From: Microbacterium sp. K24
GTDB lineage: Bacteria; Actinomycetota; Actinomycetes; Actinomycetales; Microbacteriaceae
Reading direction: 5' to 3'
DNA length: 39,929 bases
Assembly: GCF_004794465.1 (NCBI RefSeq)
Contig: NZ_SSDJ01000154.1
Location: 1-39,929, forward strand
In this document: piece after piece, positions 5,731 through 14,043 of the stretch
Numbering within the stretch: the first letter of the stretch is position 1
Layout of the letters: every line of letters starts with the position of its first letter
Position numbers and translations under genes: made by a program
Notes under the pieces: generated by a model
The model's input: only the letters and a program-made list of their open reading frames with translations
Databases searched by the model: none
Told to the model about the DNA's origin: nothing

Positions 5731-7743
5731 GTGACTTCCCACGCCGAGACGACCAGGGGTTCCTCGGCGTATCGACTCGCGGGAATCGTGATCCTCCTCG
5801 TCGCCGCCGTCATCGCCACGGTGATCGCCCTCGCGCTGGGAGGCGGAGCCAAGCCGCCGCTTCTGCAGGACCCCGGACCCTTCGTGCTCTGGGGCACGCC
5901 GATCGCGAAGCTCGTGATGAACATCGCCGGTGCGGCGATGCTGGGTGCGCTCGTACTGGCCCTCTTCGCTCTGCGCGCCGGAGAGCGGGCCTTCGACACC
6001 GCCCTGAACGTGGCCTCGGTCGGGGCCGCGGTCTTCACCGTCGCGTCCGGGCTGGCCGGCTTCCTCGCGTTCATGGCGGCGTTCAACCCGAAGCTCAGCA
6101 TCGAGCGCGAGTTCGGCACCCAGCTCGGGCGCTTCCTGCTCGACCTCCCTCTCGGACAGTCCTGGCTCATCACCACGATCTTCGGCGCCGTGATCACCGT
6201 GCTCGCGTTCGCGTGGCGCACATGGACCCCGACGCTCATCACCGCTTTCCTCGCCGCGGCATCCTTCCTCCCGCTTGCCACGCAGGGGCACGCGGGCGAT
6301 CTCGCCGGCCACAACGTCGCGGTGAACTCGATCCTGCTGCACATGATCGCCGCGGCCGTCTGGCTCGGCGGACTGTTGCTGCTCGTCCTGCTGCGCGGCC
6401 GCACCGACGTCGACACCCCGCGACTCGTCGCCCGCTACTCGTCGCTCGCGATCGCCGCCTTCGCCGTCGTCGCCGTGTCGGGAGTCACCCGCTCCATCGT
6501 CGCGGTCGGCAGCTGGGACGCGCTCTGGACGACTCCGTACGGCGCGATCGTGCTCGCGAAGGTCGCGCTGCTCGTCGGCATGGGCCTGCTCGGCGCCTGG
6601 TACCGGACCCGACTCATCCCGAAGCTCTCGGGCGAACGCGCCACGCGGTGGTTCTGGATGCTGGTGCTCGGAGAGGTCGCGCTGATGGGCCTGGCATCCG
6701 GAGCCGCCGCCGCCCTCGCCCGCACGCCTCCGCCGACCGGCGAGACCGCGGCGTTCGTGCAGACGCCGGCCGAGATCCTGACCGGCACGACGCTGCCGCC
6801 GGAGCTCACGCTCGAGCGCTGGTTCACCGCGTGGAACATCGACGTGCTCTGGCTCGTGGCCGCCGGCTTCGGACTGTTCCTCTATCTCGCCGGCGTGATC
6901 CGTCTGCACCGTCGGGGCGACCGCTGGCCGATCTACCGCACCGTGTTCTGGGTGCTCGGCATGCTGCTGCTCGTCTGGGTCACCGGCGGCCCGATCAACG
7001 CGTACCAGGAGTACCTGTTCAGCGTGCACATGCTCGGGCACATGATGCTGTCGATGGCGATCCCGCTGCTGCTCGTCACCGGGGCTCCGATCACCCTCGC
7101 GCTGCGCGCGGTCCACAAGCGCGACGACGGCACCCGCGGCGGCCGCGAGTGGATCATGTGGGCCGTGCACTCGCCCGTGTCCCGCGTGCTGACGCACCCG
7201 TTCGTGGCGGCGGCGATCTTCATCCTCTCGCTGTGGGCGTTCTATTTCACCGATCTCGTGCGCTGGTCGATGTACGAGCACCTCGGCCACGAGTGGATGG
7301 TCATCCACTTCCTGCTGTCGGGCTACCTGTTCGTGATGAGTCTGATCGGCGCCGACCCGGTGCCGTACCGCCTGCCGTATCCGGGCCGCCTCATTACGCT
7401 CATCGCCATCATGGCCATGCACGCGTTCTTCGGCATCGCGATCATGTCGCAGGAGGGCCTGATGGTCGCGGACTGGTTCGGGTCGATGGGCCGCGACTGG
7501 GGCGCCGACCCGATGACCGACCAGTACGTCGGCGGCGGCATCGCCTGGTCGATCGGCGAGATCCCGACGCTGATCCTGGCCATCACGGTCGCGATCCAAT
7601 GGAGCCGCAACGACACGAAGCTGCAGCGCCGGAGCGACCGGAACGCCGACCGCACCGGCGACGCCGAGCTCGAGGAGTACAACGCCAAGCTCGCCGCACT
7701 CGCGGAGCGCGATCGGCGCGAAGCGGAGCGCGCGCAACGCTAG
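5731..7743 (+). CDS. CopD-CtaG fusion: copper resistance / cytochrome c oxidase assembly membrane protein
   Basis: This 670-residue polytopic protein joins two known modules. Residues about 1-340 resemble CopD, a membrane protein linked to copper uptake, with about eight or nine hydrophobic segments and the stretch THGDLAGHN-like QGHAGDLAGHNVAVN. Residues about 365-640 resemble the actinobacterial CtaG/caa3-type assembly factor, with repeated His in membrane segments (SVHMLGHMMLSM, EHLGHEWMVIHF). The C-terminus is a short charged helix. The fusion is common in actinobacteria and is thought to supply copper to cytochrome oxidase; that role is inferred from the family. GTG is the start because a leaderless promoter sits six bases upstream. 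Confidence 0.9.
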   Translation: MTSHAETTRGSSAYRLAGIVILLVAAVIATVIALALGGGAKPPLLQDPGPFVLWGTPIAKLVMNIAGAAMLGALVLALFALRAGERAFDTALNVASVGAAVFTVASGLAGFLAFMAAFNPKLSIEREFGTQLGRFLLDLPLGQSWLITTIFGAVITVLAFAWRTWTPTLITAFLAAASFLPLATQGHAGDLAGHNVAVNSILLHMIAAAVWLGGLLLLVLLRGRTDVDTPRLVARYSSLAIAAFAVVAVSGVTRSIVAVGSWDALWTTPYGAIVLAKVALLVGMGLLGAWYRTRLIPKLSGERATRWFWMLVLGEVALMGLASGAAAALARTPPPTGETAAFVQTPAEILTGTTLPPELTLERWFTAWNIDVLWLVAAGFGLFLYLAGVIRLHRRGDRWPIYRTVFWVLGMLLLVWVTGGPINAYQEYLFSVHMLGHMMLSMAIPLLLVTGAPITLALRAVHKRDDGTRGGREWIMWAVHSPVSRVLTHPFVAAAIFILSLWAFYFTDLVRWSMYEHLGHEWMVIHFLLSGYLFVMSLIGADPVPYRLPYPGRLITLIAIMAMHAFFGIAIMSQEGLMVADWFGSMGRDWGADPMTDQYVGGGIAWSIGEIPTLILAITVAIQWSRNDTKLQRRSDRNADRTGDAELEEYNAKLAALAERDRREAERAQR

Positions 7744-7758
7744 CGCCGCGCGCCCGGC

Positions 7759-8829
7759 TCACTCCGCGACGGGATCCTCGGGGGAGCCCACCCGGATCGA
7801 TGCGGAGCCGTCCGGCAGGATCACGATCGTGCCGTTGACCTGGAAGGGCACGTCCTCCGACACCGGGTCGATCGAACCGTCGAACAGCGACAGGATCTCG
7901 ACCTCCACGTGGGCGACGGCATCGGTCGGGGGGATCTGCCACCCGGCGCCGTCGGGCTCCACCGTCACCTGCGGCTGCGTGGCGATCGACCACTTCGGCG
8001 GCGAGGCAATGCGGTTCCGCACCTCGAGGCCGAACGGACAGGCCGCGGGCAGCAGCACCTCCTGCGTCGTGCACTCGGTGAGGAACTCCTCGACCCGCTG
8101 CTGCACGACCGACACGAACTCCTCGGTCGGCTTCGCCTGCACGTCGAGCGGAGTGACGGCCAGCGGAGTGTCGGCGAGCACGCCGGTGCCGGACGACTGG
8201 GCGATGGCGGTGTCGACCGTCACCGAGTACAGTCCGGGCGTGAACACGAGCAGCGGCAGCGGATCGAGCCCCGCGGCGTTCACGCCGGCCGCCGACACCT
8301 GCCGTCGATCGACCTCGAAACCGTTCACGGCGAAGCGGTCGGCGCCGCGCACCGTGAGCTCCACGACCGCCAGCGGGCTGGTGGTGAAGCGCCAGTTCGG
8401 TGTGACGCCGGCCCATCCGTCCTGCTCGACGAGGAACGTGCTGCGTCCTTCGTGGCCGCCGGCCTTGTAGCTGACGGTCACCGCCGTCTTGCCCTCCGCG
8501 GGTTCCTCGGACTCGATCTCGACGTCGGTCAGCGGCGCGAGCGCCGCGTGACGGAGCATGGCCTCGGATGCCGTCGCGTCGATGCCCGCCGCATCGAGGG
8601 TCTCGCGGTCGACGGCGACACCGGGGATGCGCAGGGCATCGGCCGCTCGTCCGGCGGAGAGCAGATCGAGGTAGCGGGTCACGAACGCCGACGGCCCGTA
8701 GAACTGCTGATAGAGGGTGGCGCCACCGGCGCCGAGCGCGGCGAGCAGGAGGACGCCCACGAGCGCGAGCAGAGCCAGGTCGGCACCGAGACGGGCGCGC
8801 CGGGCCCCCGTGGTCGCGACCTGCTGCAT
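7759..8829 (-). CDS. Membrane-anchored protein of unknown function
   Basis: This 356-residue protein starts with a short basic cytoplasmic tail and one hydrophobic helix (about residues 17-40, ADLALLALVGVLLLAALGAG), then a long extracellular region. I do not recognise a family. The extracellular part begins with a helix-rich stretch like SnoaL/NTF2-type stalks (YLDLLSAGRAADAL), then beta-rich segments (TAVTVSYKAGG, PNWRFTTSPLAVVEL). Two cysteines near residue 262-272 could form a disulphide. It has its own leaderless promoter and converges on the CopD-CtaG gene with a 15-base gap. Similar actinobacterial genes are generally annotated hypothetical. Confidence 0.8.
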   Translation of the reverse strand: MQQVATTGARRARLGADLALLALVGVLLLAALGAGGATLYQQFYGPSAFVTRYLDLLSAGRAADALRIPGVAVDRETLDAAGIDATASEAMLRHAALAPLTDVEIESEEPAEGKTAVTVSYKAGGHEGRSTFLVEQDGWAGVTPNWRFTTSPLAVVELTVRGADRFAVNGFEVDRRQVSAAGVNAAGLDPLPLLVFTPGLYSVTVDTAIAQSSGTGVLADTPLAVTPLDVQAKPTEEFVSVVQQRVEEFLTECTTQEVLLPAACPFGLEVRNRIASPPKWSIATQPQVTVEPDGAGWQIPPTDAVAHVEVEILSLFDGSIDPVSEDVPFQVNGTIVILPDGSASIRVGSPEDPVAE

Positions 8830-8835
8830 GGCGTC

Positions 8836-8841
8836 AGTCTA
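8836..8841 (-). promoter_or_regulatory. Leaderless -10 of the membrane-anchored unknown gene
   Basis: On the minus strand TAGACT ends six bases before the ATG at 8829. The opposite strand carries TAGCAT (8898-8903), a possible -10 for the divergent helicase gene. Confidence 0.6.
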
Positions 8842-8936
8842 GGAGGGCGTCCTGAGACGACGCCGAGCGTCGGCGGTGCCGGGCGGATGCCGGGACGTAG
8901 CATGGGTGGGCGCCCCGTGTCCGTCCGCTGCCCCCT

Positions 8937-10367
8937 GTGAGAACCGTGTCCCTTCCCGCCCTGTCCGAGGAGCAGCAAGAGCTGTTCCGGCTCATCGAGG
9001 ACACCGGCGAGCACGTCTTCATCACCGGACGCGCCGGCACCGGCAAGTCGACTCTCCTGCAGCACTTCGCCTGGAACACGAAGAAGCAGATCGCGATCTG
9101 CGCTCCGACCGGCGTCGCGGCGCTGAACGTCGAGGGGCAGACGATCCATTCGCTGTTCCGCCTGCCGATCGGGCTCATCGGCGACGCCGACATCGATCAG
9201 AACGACGCGACCCGCCGCATCCTGAACGCGATCGAGACGCTGGTGATCGATGAGATCTCCATGGTCAACGCCGATCTGATGGATGCCATCGACCGCTCGC
9301 TCCGACAGGCCCGCGGCCGGCGTGGGGAGCCCTTCGGCGGTGTGCAGGTCGTGATGTTCGGCGATCCGTACCAGCTGGCTCCCGTGCCTCCGCGCGGTGA
9401 CGAGGCCCGCTACGTGCAGGACCACTACCGATCCTTCTGGTTCTTCGACGCGAAGGTATGGGCGGGCCCGTGGACCGGCTCCGGCACCCGGGCGGAATCC
9501 CACGGCTTCGGGTCGTCGGACCAGGACGGTCTCTTCGCCGTCGACACCAGGGCCGAGCTGCACGTGCGGGAGCTGGTGAACATCCACCGGCAGTCCGACG
9601 ACGGATTCAAGGCGATGCTCAACGCGGTGCGCTACGGCCGGGTGACCGCCGAGATCGCCGGCGTGCTCAACGCGCAGGGGGCGCGGACGCCGCCCGACCC
9701 CGAGCCCGGGGAGGTGCCGATGATCACCCTCGCGACCCGCAACGACATCGTCAACAAGATCAATAGTCAGCACCTGAATGCCCTCCCGGGCAAGGAGCAG
9801 ACCGCGCGGGCCGAGGTCAGCGGCGACTTCGGGCGCGGTGAGGCCTCGCTGCCGGCGGAGTCGGAGCTGAAGCTCAAGGTCGGCGCGCAGGTGATGTTCC
9901 TGCGCAACGACACCGCGATGTCGGGCGAGCCACCGCGCTGGGTCAACGGCACGATCGGCACGGTCGTCCGCATCCTCGGGGGAGCGGTGCGCGTCGACAT
10001 CGACGGCGAGGAGGTCGACGTGGAACCCGCGGTCTGGGAGCGATTCCGCTACGCGTACGACCAGAACACCAAGAAGCTGTCCCGCGACGTGGTGGCCGAG
10101 TTCACGCAGTTCCCGCTGCGGCTCGCCTGGGCCGTGACGATCCACAAGTCGCAGGGCAAGACCTACGAGCGCGCGATCATCGACCTGGGCTCGGGGGCCT
10201 TCGCCCCCGGTCAGACGTACGTCGCACTCAGCCGGCTCACGTCATTGGACGGGCTGTATCTGTCGCGGGCTCTGCGTCCCACCGACATCCGGGTCGACGA
10301 AGACGTGCGGCGATTCATGCGCGAGGCGTGGCTCGCGAGGTCGACGCCGGAACTCGGGAAGGCCTGA
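8937..10367 (+). CDS. Pif1-like SF1 DNA helicase
   Basis: The 476-residue protein has the superfamily 1B helicase motifs in order: Walker A GRAGTGKST (31-39), motif Ia APTGVAALN, Walker B DEISM (105-109), motif III GDPYQLAPV, and the C-terminal motifs VGAQVMFLRND and AVTIHKSQGKTYERA with YVALSRLTSLDGL. This arrangement is that of the Pif1/RecD2 group, 5'-3' helicases acting on DNA ends, G-quadruplexes or stalled forks. The core is complete, with an insertion after the Walker B region (SHGFGSSDQDGLFAV). Start may be GTG 8937 or GTG 8946; both leave the motifs intact. It converges with the heme oxygenase gene, two bases apart. Confidence 0.88.
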   Translation: MRTVSLPALSEEQQELFRLIEDTGEHVFITGRAGTGKSTLLQHFAWNTKKQIAICAPTGVAALNVEGQTIHSLFRLPIGLIGDADIDQNDATRRILNAIETLVIDEISMVNADLMDAIDRSLRQARGRRGEPFGGVQVVMFGDPYQLAPVPPRGDEARYVQDHYRSFWFFDAKVWAGPWTGSGTRAESHGFGSSDQDGLFAVDTRAELHVRELVNIHRQSDDGFKAMLNAVRYGRVTAEIAGVLNAQGARTPPDPEPGEVPMITLATRNDIVNKINSQHLNALPGKEQTARAEVSGDFGRGEASLPAESELKLKVGAQVMFLRNDTAMSGEPPRWVNGTIGTVVRILGGAVRVDIDGEEVDVEPAVWERFRYAYDQNTKKLSRDVVAEFTQFPLRLAWAVTIHKSQGKTYERAIIDLGSGAFAPGQTYVALSRLTSLDGLYLSRALRPTDIRVDEDVRRFMREAWLARSTPELGKA

Positions 10368-10369
10368 CC

Positions 10370-11017
10370 TCAGGCGGCGACGCGGGCGCGGTCGAGGTCT
10401 TCGAAGAGCTCGGTGTTGAAGCGGTAGGCGAGGAGCACCTCGTCGATCACGCGCTCGCGCTCGGCCTCGTCCCAGGGAGCGGAATCCAGCTGCTCGCGGT
10501 AGACGTCCTTGAAGGCCGCCGGGTCGGCGATGTCGTCGAACAGGTAGAAGCCGATGCCGTTGGTCTCGAAGCCGAAGCGCCGCGCCATGATGCGGCCGAT
10601 GAAGATGCCGCCGGAGAGATCGCCGAGATAGCGCGTGTAGTGGTGCGCGACGAAGCCGCCGGCCCACGTCGCGCCGACCTGACGGATGCGCTCGACGTAG
10701 CGCTCCGTGGTGGGCAGCGGCGTGATGCGCTCGCGCCAGTCGGCGCCGAGCAGGAACTCGAGGTCGGCCTCGAGCGCGGGGAGGCGCGTGAGCTTGTCGC
10801 TGAGGAAGACGGATGCCACCGGGTCGTGCCGCATGCGCTCGCCGGCGCCCTCGAGCGCCTCGTAGATGAAGTAGTGCTGCGAGACGAGCGAGATGTAGTC
10901 CTCGCGCGAGCCCTCGCCCTTCAGCAGGTCGGACATGAATCCGGCGCCCTCGCTGCGGGAATGCGACCCGGAGGAGCGCTCGCGCAGCGCGGCGGAGAAG
11001 GAGAGGATCTCAGGCAT
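10370..11017 (-). CDS. Heme oxygenase (biliverdin-producing)
   Basis: The 215-residue product matches the HmuO/HO-1 fold: the proximal heme ligand is probably His19 (SSGSHSRSE), and the distal helix signature YLGDLSGG is intact. It opens heme to release iron, CO and biliverdin, giving access to heme iron. It lies downstream of a DUF2470 gene on the same strand, with a DtxR/IdeR-like box in the 50-base gap, so expression should rise under iron limitation. The ATG at 11017 is chosen over a longer frame upstream because that frame would include the iron box and lose the family N-terminus. Confidence 0.92.
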   Translation of the reverse strand: MPEILSFSAALRERSSGSHSRSEGAGFMSDLLKGEGSREDYISLVSQHYFIYEALEGAGERMRHDPVASVFLSDKLTRLPALEADLEFLLGADWRERITPLPTTERYVERIRQVGATWAGGFVAHHYTRYLGDLSGGIFIGRIMARRFGFETNGIGFYLFDDIADPAAFKDVYREQLDSAPWDEAERERVIDEVLLAYRFNTELFEDLDRARVAA

Positions 11018-11027
11018 GGGACCAGTG

Positions 11028-11046
11028 TAAGGGTTGCCTAACCTCG
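11028..11046. promoter_or_regulatory. DtxR/IdeR-like iron box
   Basis: The 19-base site taagggttgcctaacctcg matches the DtxR consensus TTAGGTTAGCCTAACCTAA at 14 of 19 positions, including the whole right half CCTAACCT. It begins 11 bases upstream of the heme oxygenase ATG, a position suitable for blocking transcription or initiation when iron is plentiful. Confidence 0.7.
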
Positions 11047-11067
11047 GATGGAAGCCGAGTTTCGCGG

Positions 11068-11388
11068 TCAGGCGTGCGGTCGGGGCTCCACGCCCAGGCG
11101 CGCGCAGGCGGCGTCGTACAGGGCGACGACCTCGCGGCGCACGGCCGGCCGGTCGTCGATGGGTCCGCCGGGCCACGGCACCCGGAGCTCGGAGACCTGG
11201 TCGTCGCGGGTGATATCCCACACGCCGCCATCGCCGTCGAAGCCGGTCATGACGGCATCCGTGACGGGGCTCTCGGCCGGTTCGGCGAAGGCGCGCGCGA
11301 TGAGCAGGTTGTCATCGGTGTGGTCGCCGTTCATGTGGCGGAGGACGGCGGTGATCACATCGGAGTCGAAGGCGTGGGGCACATTCAC
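11068..11388 (-). CDS. DUF2470 domain protein, heme-utilisation associated
   Basis: This 106-residue protein contains the DUF2470 signature HMNGDHTDDN (residues about 18-27), which is also found as the C-terminal domain of HugZ-type heme-degrading proteins, where it contributes a heme-contacting His. The next gene on the same strand is a heme oxygenase, supporting a function in heme iron use, possibly heme delivery; this is inference. Start is GTG 11388, with GTG 11382 as alternative. A TAGACT-like element for the opposite gene lies nearby at 11444-11450. Confidence 0.85.
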   Translation of the reverse strand: MNVPHAFDSDVITAVLRHMNGDHTDDNLLIARAFAEPAESPVTDAVMTGFDGDGGVWDITRDDQVSELRVPWPGGPIDDRPAVRREVVALYDAACARLGVEPRPHA

Positions 11389-11480
11389 ACCTTACGTGCG
11401 CCCGGTCCGGCGGGCGCCGGTGCTGACTTTCAGGATCCTCGTTCTAGACTCGGGGGACACGTCTTCGGGGGTACTTACCA

Positions 11481-12767
11481 ATGCAGCTTCTCTCGTCGCG
11501 CCGGTGGCGCGCCGCCGCGGCCACCGCGGCCGTGCTCGCTCTCGTCCTCACCGGTTGCTCCGAAGGCGAGTCGTTCACCTACACGCCGCCCGCTCAAGCC
11601 GAAGGCTCGCTGCCCGACGACACGGTCGCCGCCATGCAGGAGGCCGTCGACAACGCGGTCGCCGCATCGGGCGCCAGCGGTGCGATCGTCGGGGTCTGGG
11701 TGCCGTGGAGCGGCACCTGGGTGACGGCCAGCGGGTCGCAGGACCGCGCGGGCGAAGAGGCGCTCGACACGGAGATGTCGTTCCGCATCGCCGACGTGAC
11801 GCGACTGATGACCTGCGACGTGCTCTACGCGCTGGTCGACGAGGGCACCGTCGAGCTGGACGCGAAGGTCCCGAAGTACGTGTCGGGTGTCGCCGACATG
11901 CAGGACATCACGCTTCTCGACCTCTGCAACGGCACGAGCGGCGCCGGCTCGTCCGAGGCGACCGTCAAGAACGCATGGCTGACGACTCCCGGCCGTGTCT
12001 GGGCTCCGCTCGAGCTCGCCGGCTTCGGGTTGGGGCACGCCCGCGGCGCCGCGCACACGACGTATCAGGACTCCGACTCCGGCTACCTGCTGCTGGGTCT
12101 CGCGCTCGAGCGCGCATCCGGCATGACGGCCGCCGAGCTGATCGCCGAATACGTCACGGAGCCGCTCGGCCTTCCGAACACCTCGCTGCCCGGCGTCACC
12201 GCCGCTCCGCCGTCGACCGGGCCGGTGATGAACGGCCATTACATCAGCGCCATCGAGGGCGGGTACAGCTGCGAGGCGCCGATCGACATCACCACGCTCT
12301 CATCCAGCGCCGGTTTCACGGACTCCGGTGTCGTCTCGACCATCACCGATCTCGGCCGCTACGCCCAAGCCGAGGCCGCGCAGGTGCTCCGCAAGGACAA
12401 GGACAAGCCGAACCGCTTCGGCGCCCCGCTCCCCGTGAGCGAGACGGACCCGTCCTGGTACCAGGCCACGGGCGGCGCCTACCTCGTCGGCTCGTTGGTC
12501 GGCCAGCACGGATGGACGCCCGGCTACGCGACGTCCGCCTACTCGGACCCGGCGACGGGCTTCACGGTCGCGGTGGTCCTCAACGACTCGACAGCGGGTT
12601 CGGTCTTCGCGCAGTACCTGTCGTGGGAGCTCGCGGCCATCGCCTCCAAGGCGCCTGCCGCGTCGGGTCAGACCGCGCCGGAGTTCGGCCTGCCGTTCAC
12701 GGCCGAGCAGTACCACCAGGCGATCACGGACGCGGCGCTCGTGTGCGTGCCGCCGCCCGTGGAGTGA
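11481..12767 (+). CDS. Lipoprotein with beta-lactamase/D,D-peptidase fold, apparently catalytically dead
   Basis: The 428-residue product starts with a lipoprotein signal (LVLTGC, lipid Cys26) and is otherwise like serine beta-lactamase class C / D,D-carboxypeptidases. The position of the SxxK motif, normally in FRIASVTK, reads FRIADVTR: Asp105 replaces the nucleophile and Arg108 replaces the lysine. The second motif Y-x-N reads Y195-Q-D inside TYQDSDSGYLLLG. The third, KTG/HTG, appears as HGWTPGYAT. All three catalytic motifs are therefore altered while the fold is intact. It is probably a surface pseudoenzyme that binds peptidoglycan or a protein partner; its function is not known. TAGACT at 11445-11450 is a possible -10. 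Confidence 0.85.
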   Translation: MQLLSSRRWRAAAATAAVLALVLTGCSEGESFTYTPPAQAEGSLPDDTVAAMQEAVDNAVAASGASGAIVGVWVPWSGTWVTASGSQDRAGEEALDTEMSFRIADVTRLMTCDVLYALVDEGTVELDAKVPKYVSGVADMQDITLLDLCNGTSGAGSSEATVKNAWLTTPGRVWAPLELAGFGLGHARGAAHTTYQDSDSGYLLLGLALERASGMTAAELIAEYVTEPLGLPNTSLPGVTAAPPSTGPVMNGHYISAIEGGYSCEAPIDITTLSSSAGFTDSGVVSTITDLGRYAQAEAAQVLRKDKDKPNRFGAPLPVSETDPSWYQATGGAYLVGSLVGQHGWTPGYATSAYSDPATGFTVAVVLNDSTAGSVFAQYLSWELAAIASKAPAASGQTAPEFGLPFTAEQYHQAITDAALVCVPPPVE

Positions 12768-12804
12768 TCCGCGCCCGATCCGGCAGAGTGAGGGGACGGC
12801 GGCG

Positions 12805-13821
12805 ATGGCGATCATCGACAACGCGATCTATGTGAACGGTGTCCGCACCGAGAACCCGCAGACCCTCAGCGAGACGTTCGAGCTGATGCGTGCGCGCGGC
12901 GGTATGAGCTGGATCGGGCTGTACCGTCCCAGCGAGGACGAGATCCGCGCGGTCGCCGACGAGTTCGGCATCCACGTGCTCGTGGTCGAGGACGCGCTCT
13001 CCGGTCATCAGCGGTCGAAGCTGGAGCGCTACGGCGACGTGCTGTTCATGGTGCTGCGCCCCGCGCGGTATCTCGACGGCCCGGAGGAGGTCGAGTTCGG
13101 CGAGGTCCACGTCCTCGTCGGGCAGGATTTCGTCGTGACCATCCGGCATGCCGAGGCGCCCGATCTCGGACGCGTGCGCAGTCGGCTGGAAGCCGACCCG
13201 TCCCTGCTCCGGCATGGCCCGGAGGCGGTGCTCTACGCGATCCTCGACGAGGTCGTCGACGAGTACGCACCGGTGCTCGCCGGCCTCGAGAACGACATCG
13301 ACGAGATCGAGAGCCAGCTGTTCGAGGAGGATGTCGACGCGACGCAGCGCATCTACGACCTCGGCCGCGAGGTCATCGACTTCCAGCGCGCGACACAGCC
13401 GCTGTCAGGGATGCTGGACGCCCTGCTGCGCGGATCCGACAAGTACCGGGTGAGCGAGGAGCTGCAGAAGTACCTGCGCGACGTGCTCGACCACACGCTG
13501 CGCGTCACCGATCGCGCGATGACGTTCCGCACCGTGCTCGACAATGCCCTCACGGTGGAGTCGACGATCGTCGCACGCCGGCAGAACGAGGAGATGCGGC
13601 GCATGACGGAGTTGAGCATCCGTCAGAACGACGAGGTCAAGAAGATCTCGGGCTGGGCCGCGATCCTGTTCGCTCCGACGCTCGTCGGCACGATCTACGG
13701 GATGAACTTCGACCACATGCCCGAGCTGCACTGGGCGTTCGGCTATCCGATGGCGATCGGCTTGATGATCGGCATGGGCTTCGGGCTCTACGCCTTCTTC
13801 AAGCGCAAGGGCTGGCTGTAG
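12805..13821 (+). CDS. corA: CorA-family Mg2+/Co2+ transporter
   Basis: The 338-residue protein has a long cytoplasmic N-terminal funnel domain with extended helices (residues about 150-290) and two C-terminal membrane helices. The GMN pore signature is present at residues 299-301 (YGMNFDHMPEL), with the usual acidic loop and a basic C-terminus KRKGWL. It forms a homopentameric channel importing Mg2+ (family knowledge). No M-box or other ion-sensing RNA is visible in the short upstream gap of 37 bases. It may be co-transcribed with the preceding lipoprotein gene. Confidence 0.94.
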   Translation: MAIIDNAIYVNGVRTENPQTLSETFELMRARGGMSWIGLYRPSEDEIRAVADEFGIHVLVVEDALSGHQRSKLERYGDVLFMVLRPARYLDGPEEVEFGEVHVLVGQDFVVTIRHAEAPDLGRVRSRLEADPSLLRHGPEAVLYAILDEVVDEYAPVLAGLENDIDEIESQLFEEDVDATQRIYDLGREVIDFQRATQPLSGMLDALLRGSDKYRVSEELQKYLRDVLDHTLRVTDRAMTFRTVLDNALTVESTIVARRQNEEMRRMTELSIRQNDEVKKISGWAAILFAPTLVGTIYGMNFDHMPELHWAFGYPMAIGLMIGMGFGLYAFFKRKGWL

Positions 13822-13824
13822 CGC

Positions 13825-14043
13825 TCAGGCCGATTCGTCGTCGTCGGTCTCGACGCCCGGGCCGGGTCCGGGGCGCACCGGAGCGTCGGGGGCGATGTCG
13901 ATGCGGGTGTTGCCGTCGTGCTCGCTGACCTCGATGCGGGGAGCCGCGTCGGCTTCGGTCGCGTCGGGCGCCGCGGTCAGCTGATCGTGGCGCTTCTCCT
14001 CGAACGTCTCCTCGTCAGCGGGTCCGTGTTCAGGCGTGCTCAT
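13825..14043 (-). CDS. Small acidic protein of unknown function
   Basis: This 72-residue protein begins MSTPEHGPADEETFEEKRHD and ends VETDDDESA. It is rich in Asp, Glu and Pro, has no hydrophobic segment and is probably disordered. Its ATG lies inside the last codons of the upstream amino-acid permease gene (14-base overlap, different frame), which indicates translational coupling. An in-frame earlier ATG at 14070 exists but would deepen the overlap. I do not recognise a family; association with the permease is the only clue. Confidence 0.65.
   Translation of the reverse strand: MSTPEHGPADEETFEEKRHDQLTAAPDATEADAAPRIEVSEHDGNTRIDIAPDAPVRPGPGPGVETDDDESA

Noticed and set aside
5695..7737. Long minus-strand frame opposite the CopD-CtaG gene
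   Set aside because: The plus strand encodes a full polytopic membrane protein; the antisense frame is Arg/Glu/His-rich without domain features.
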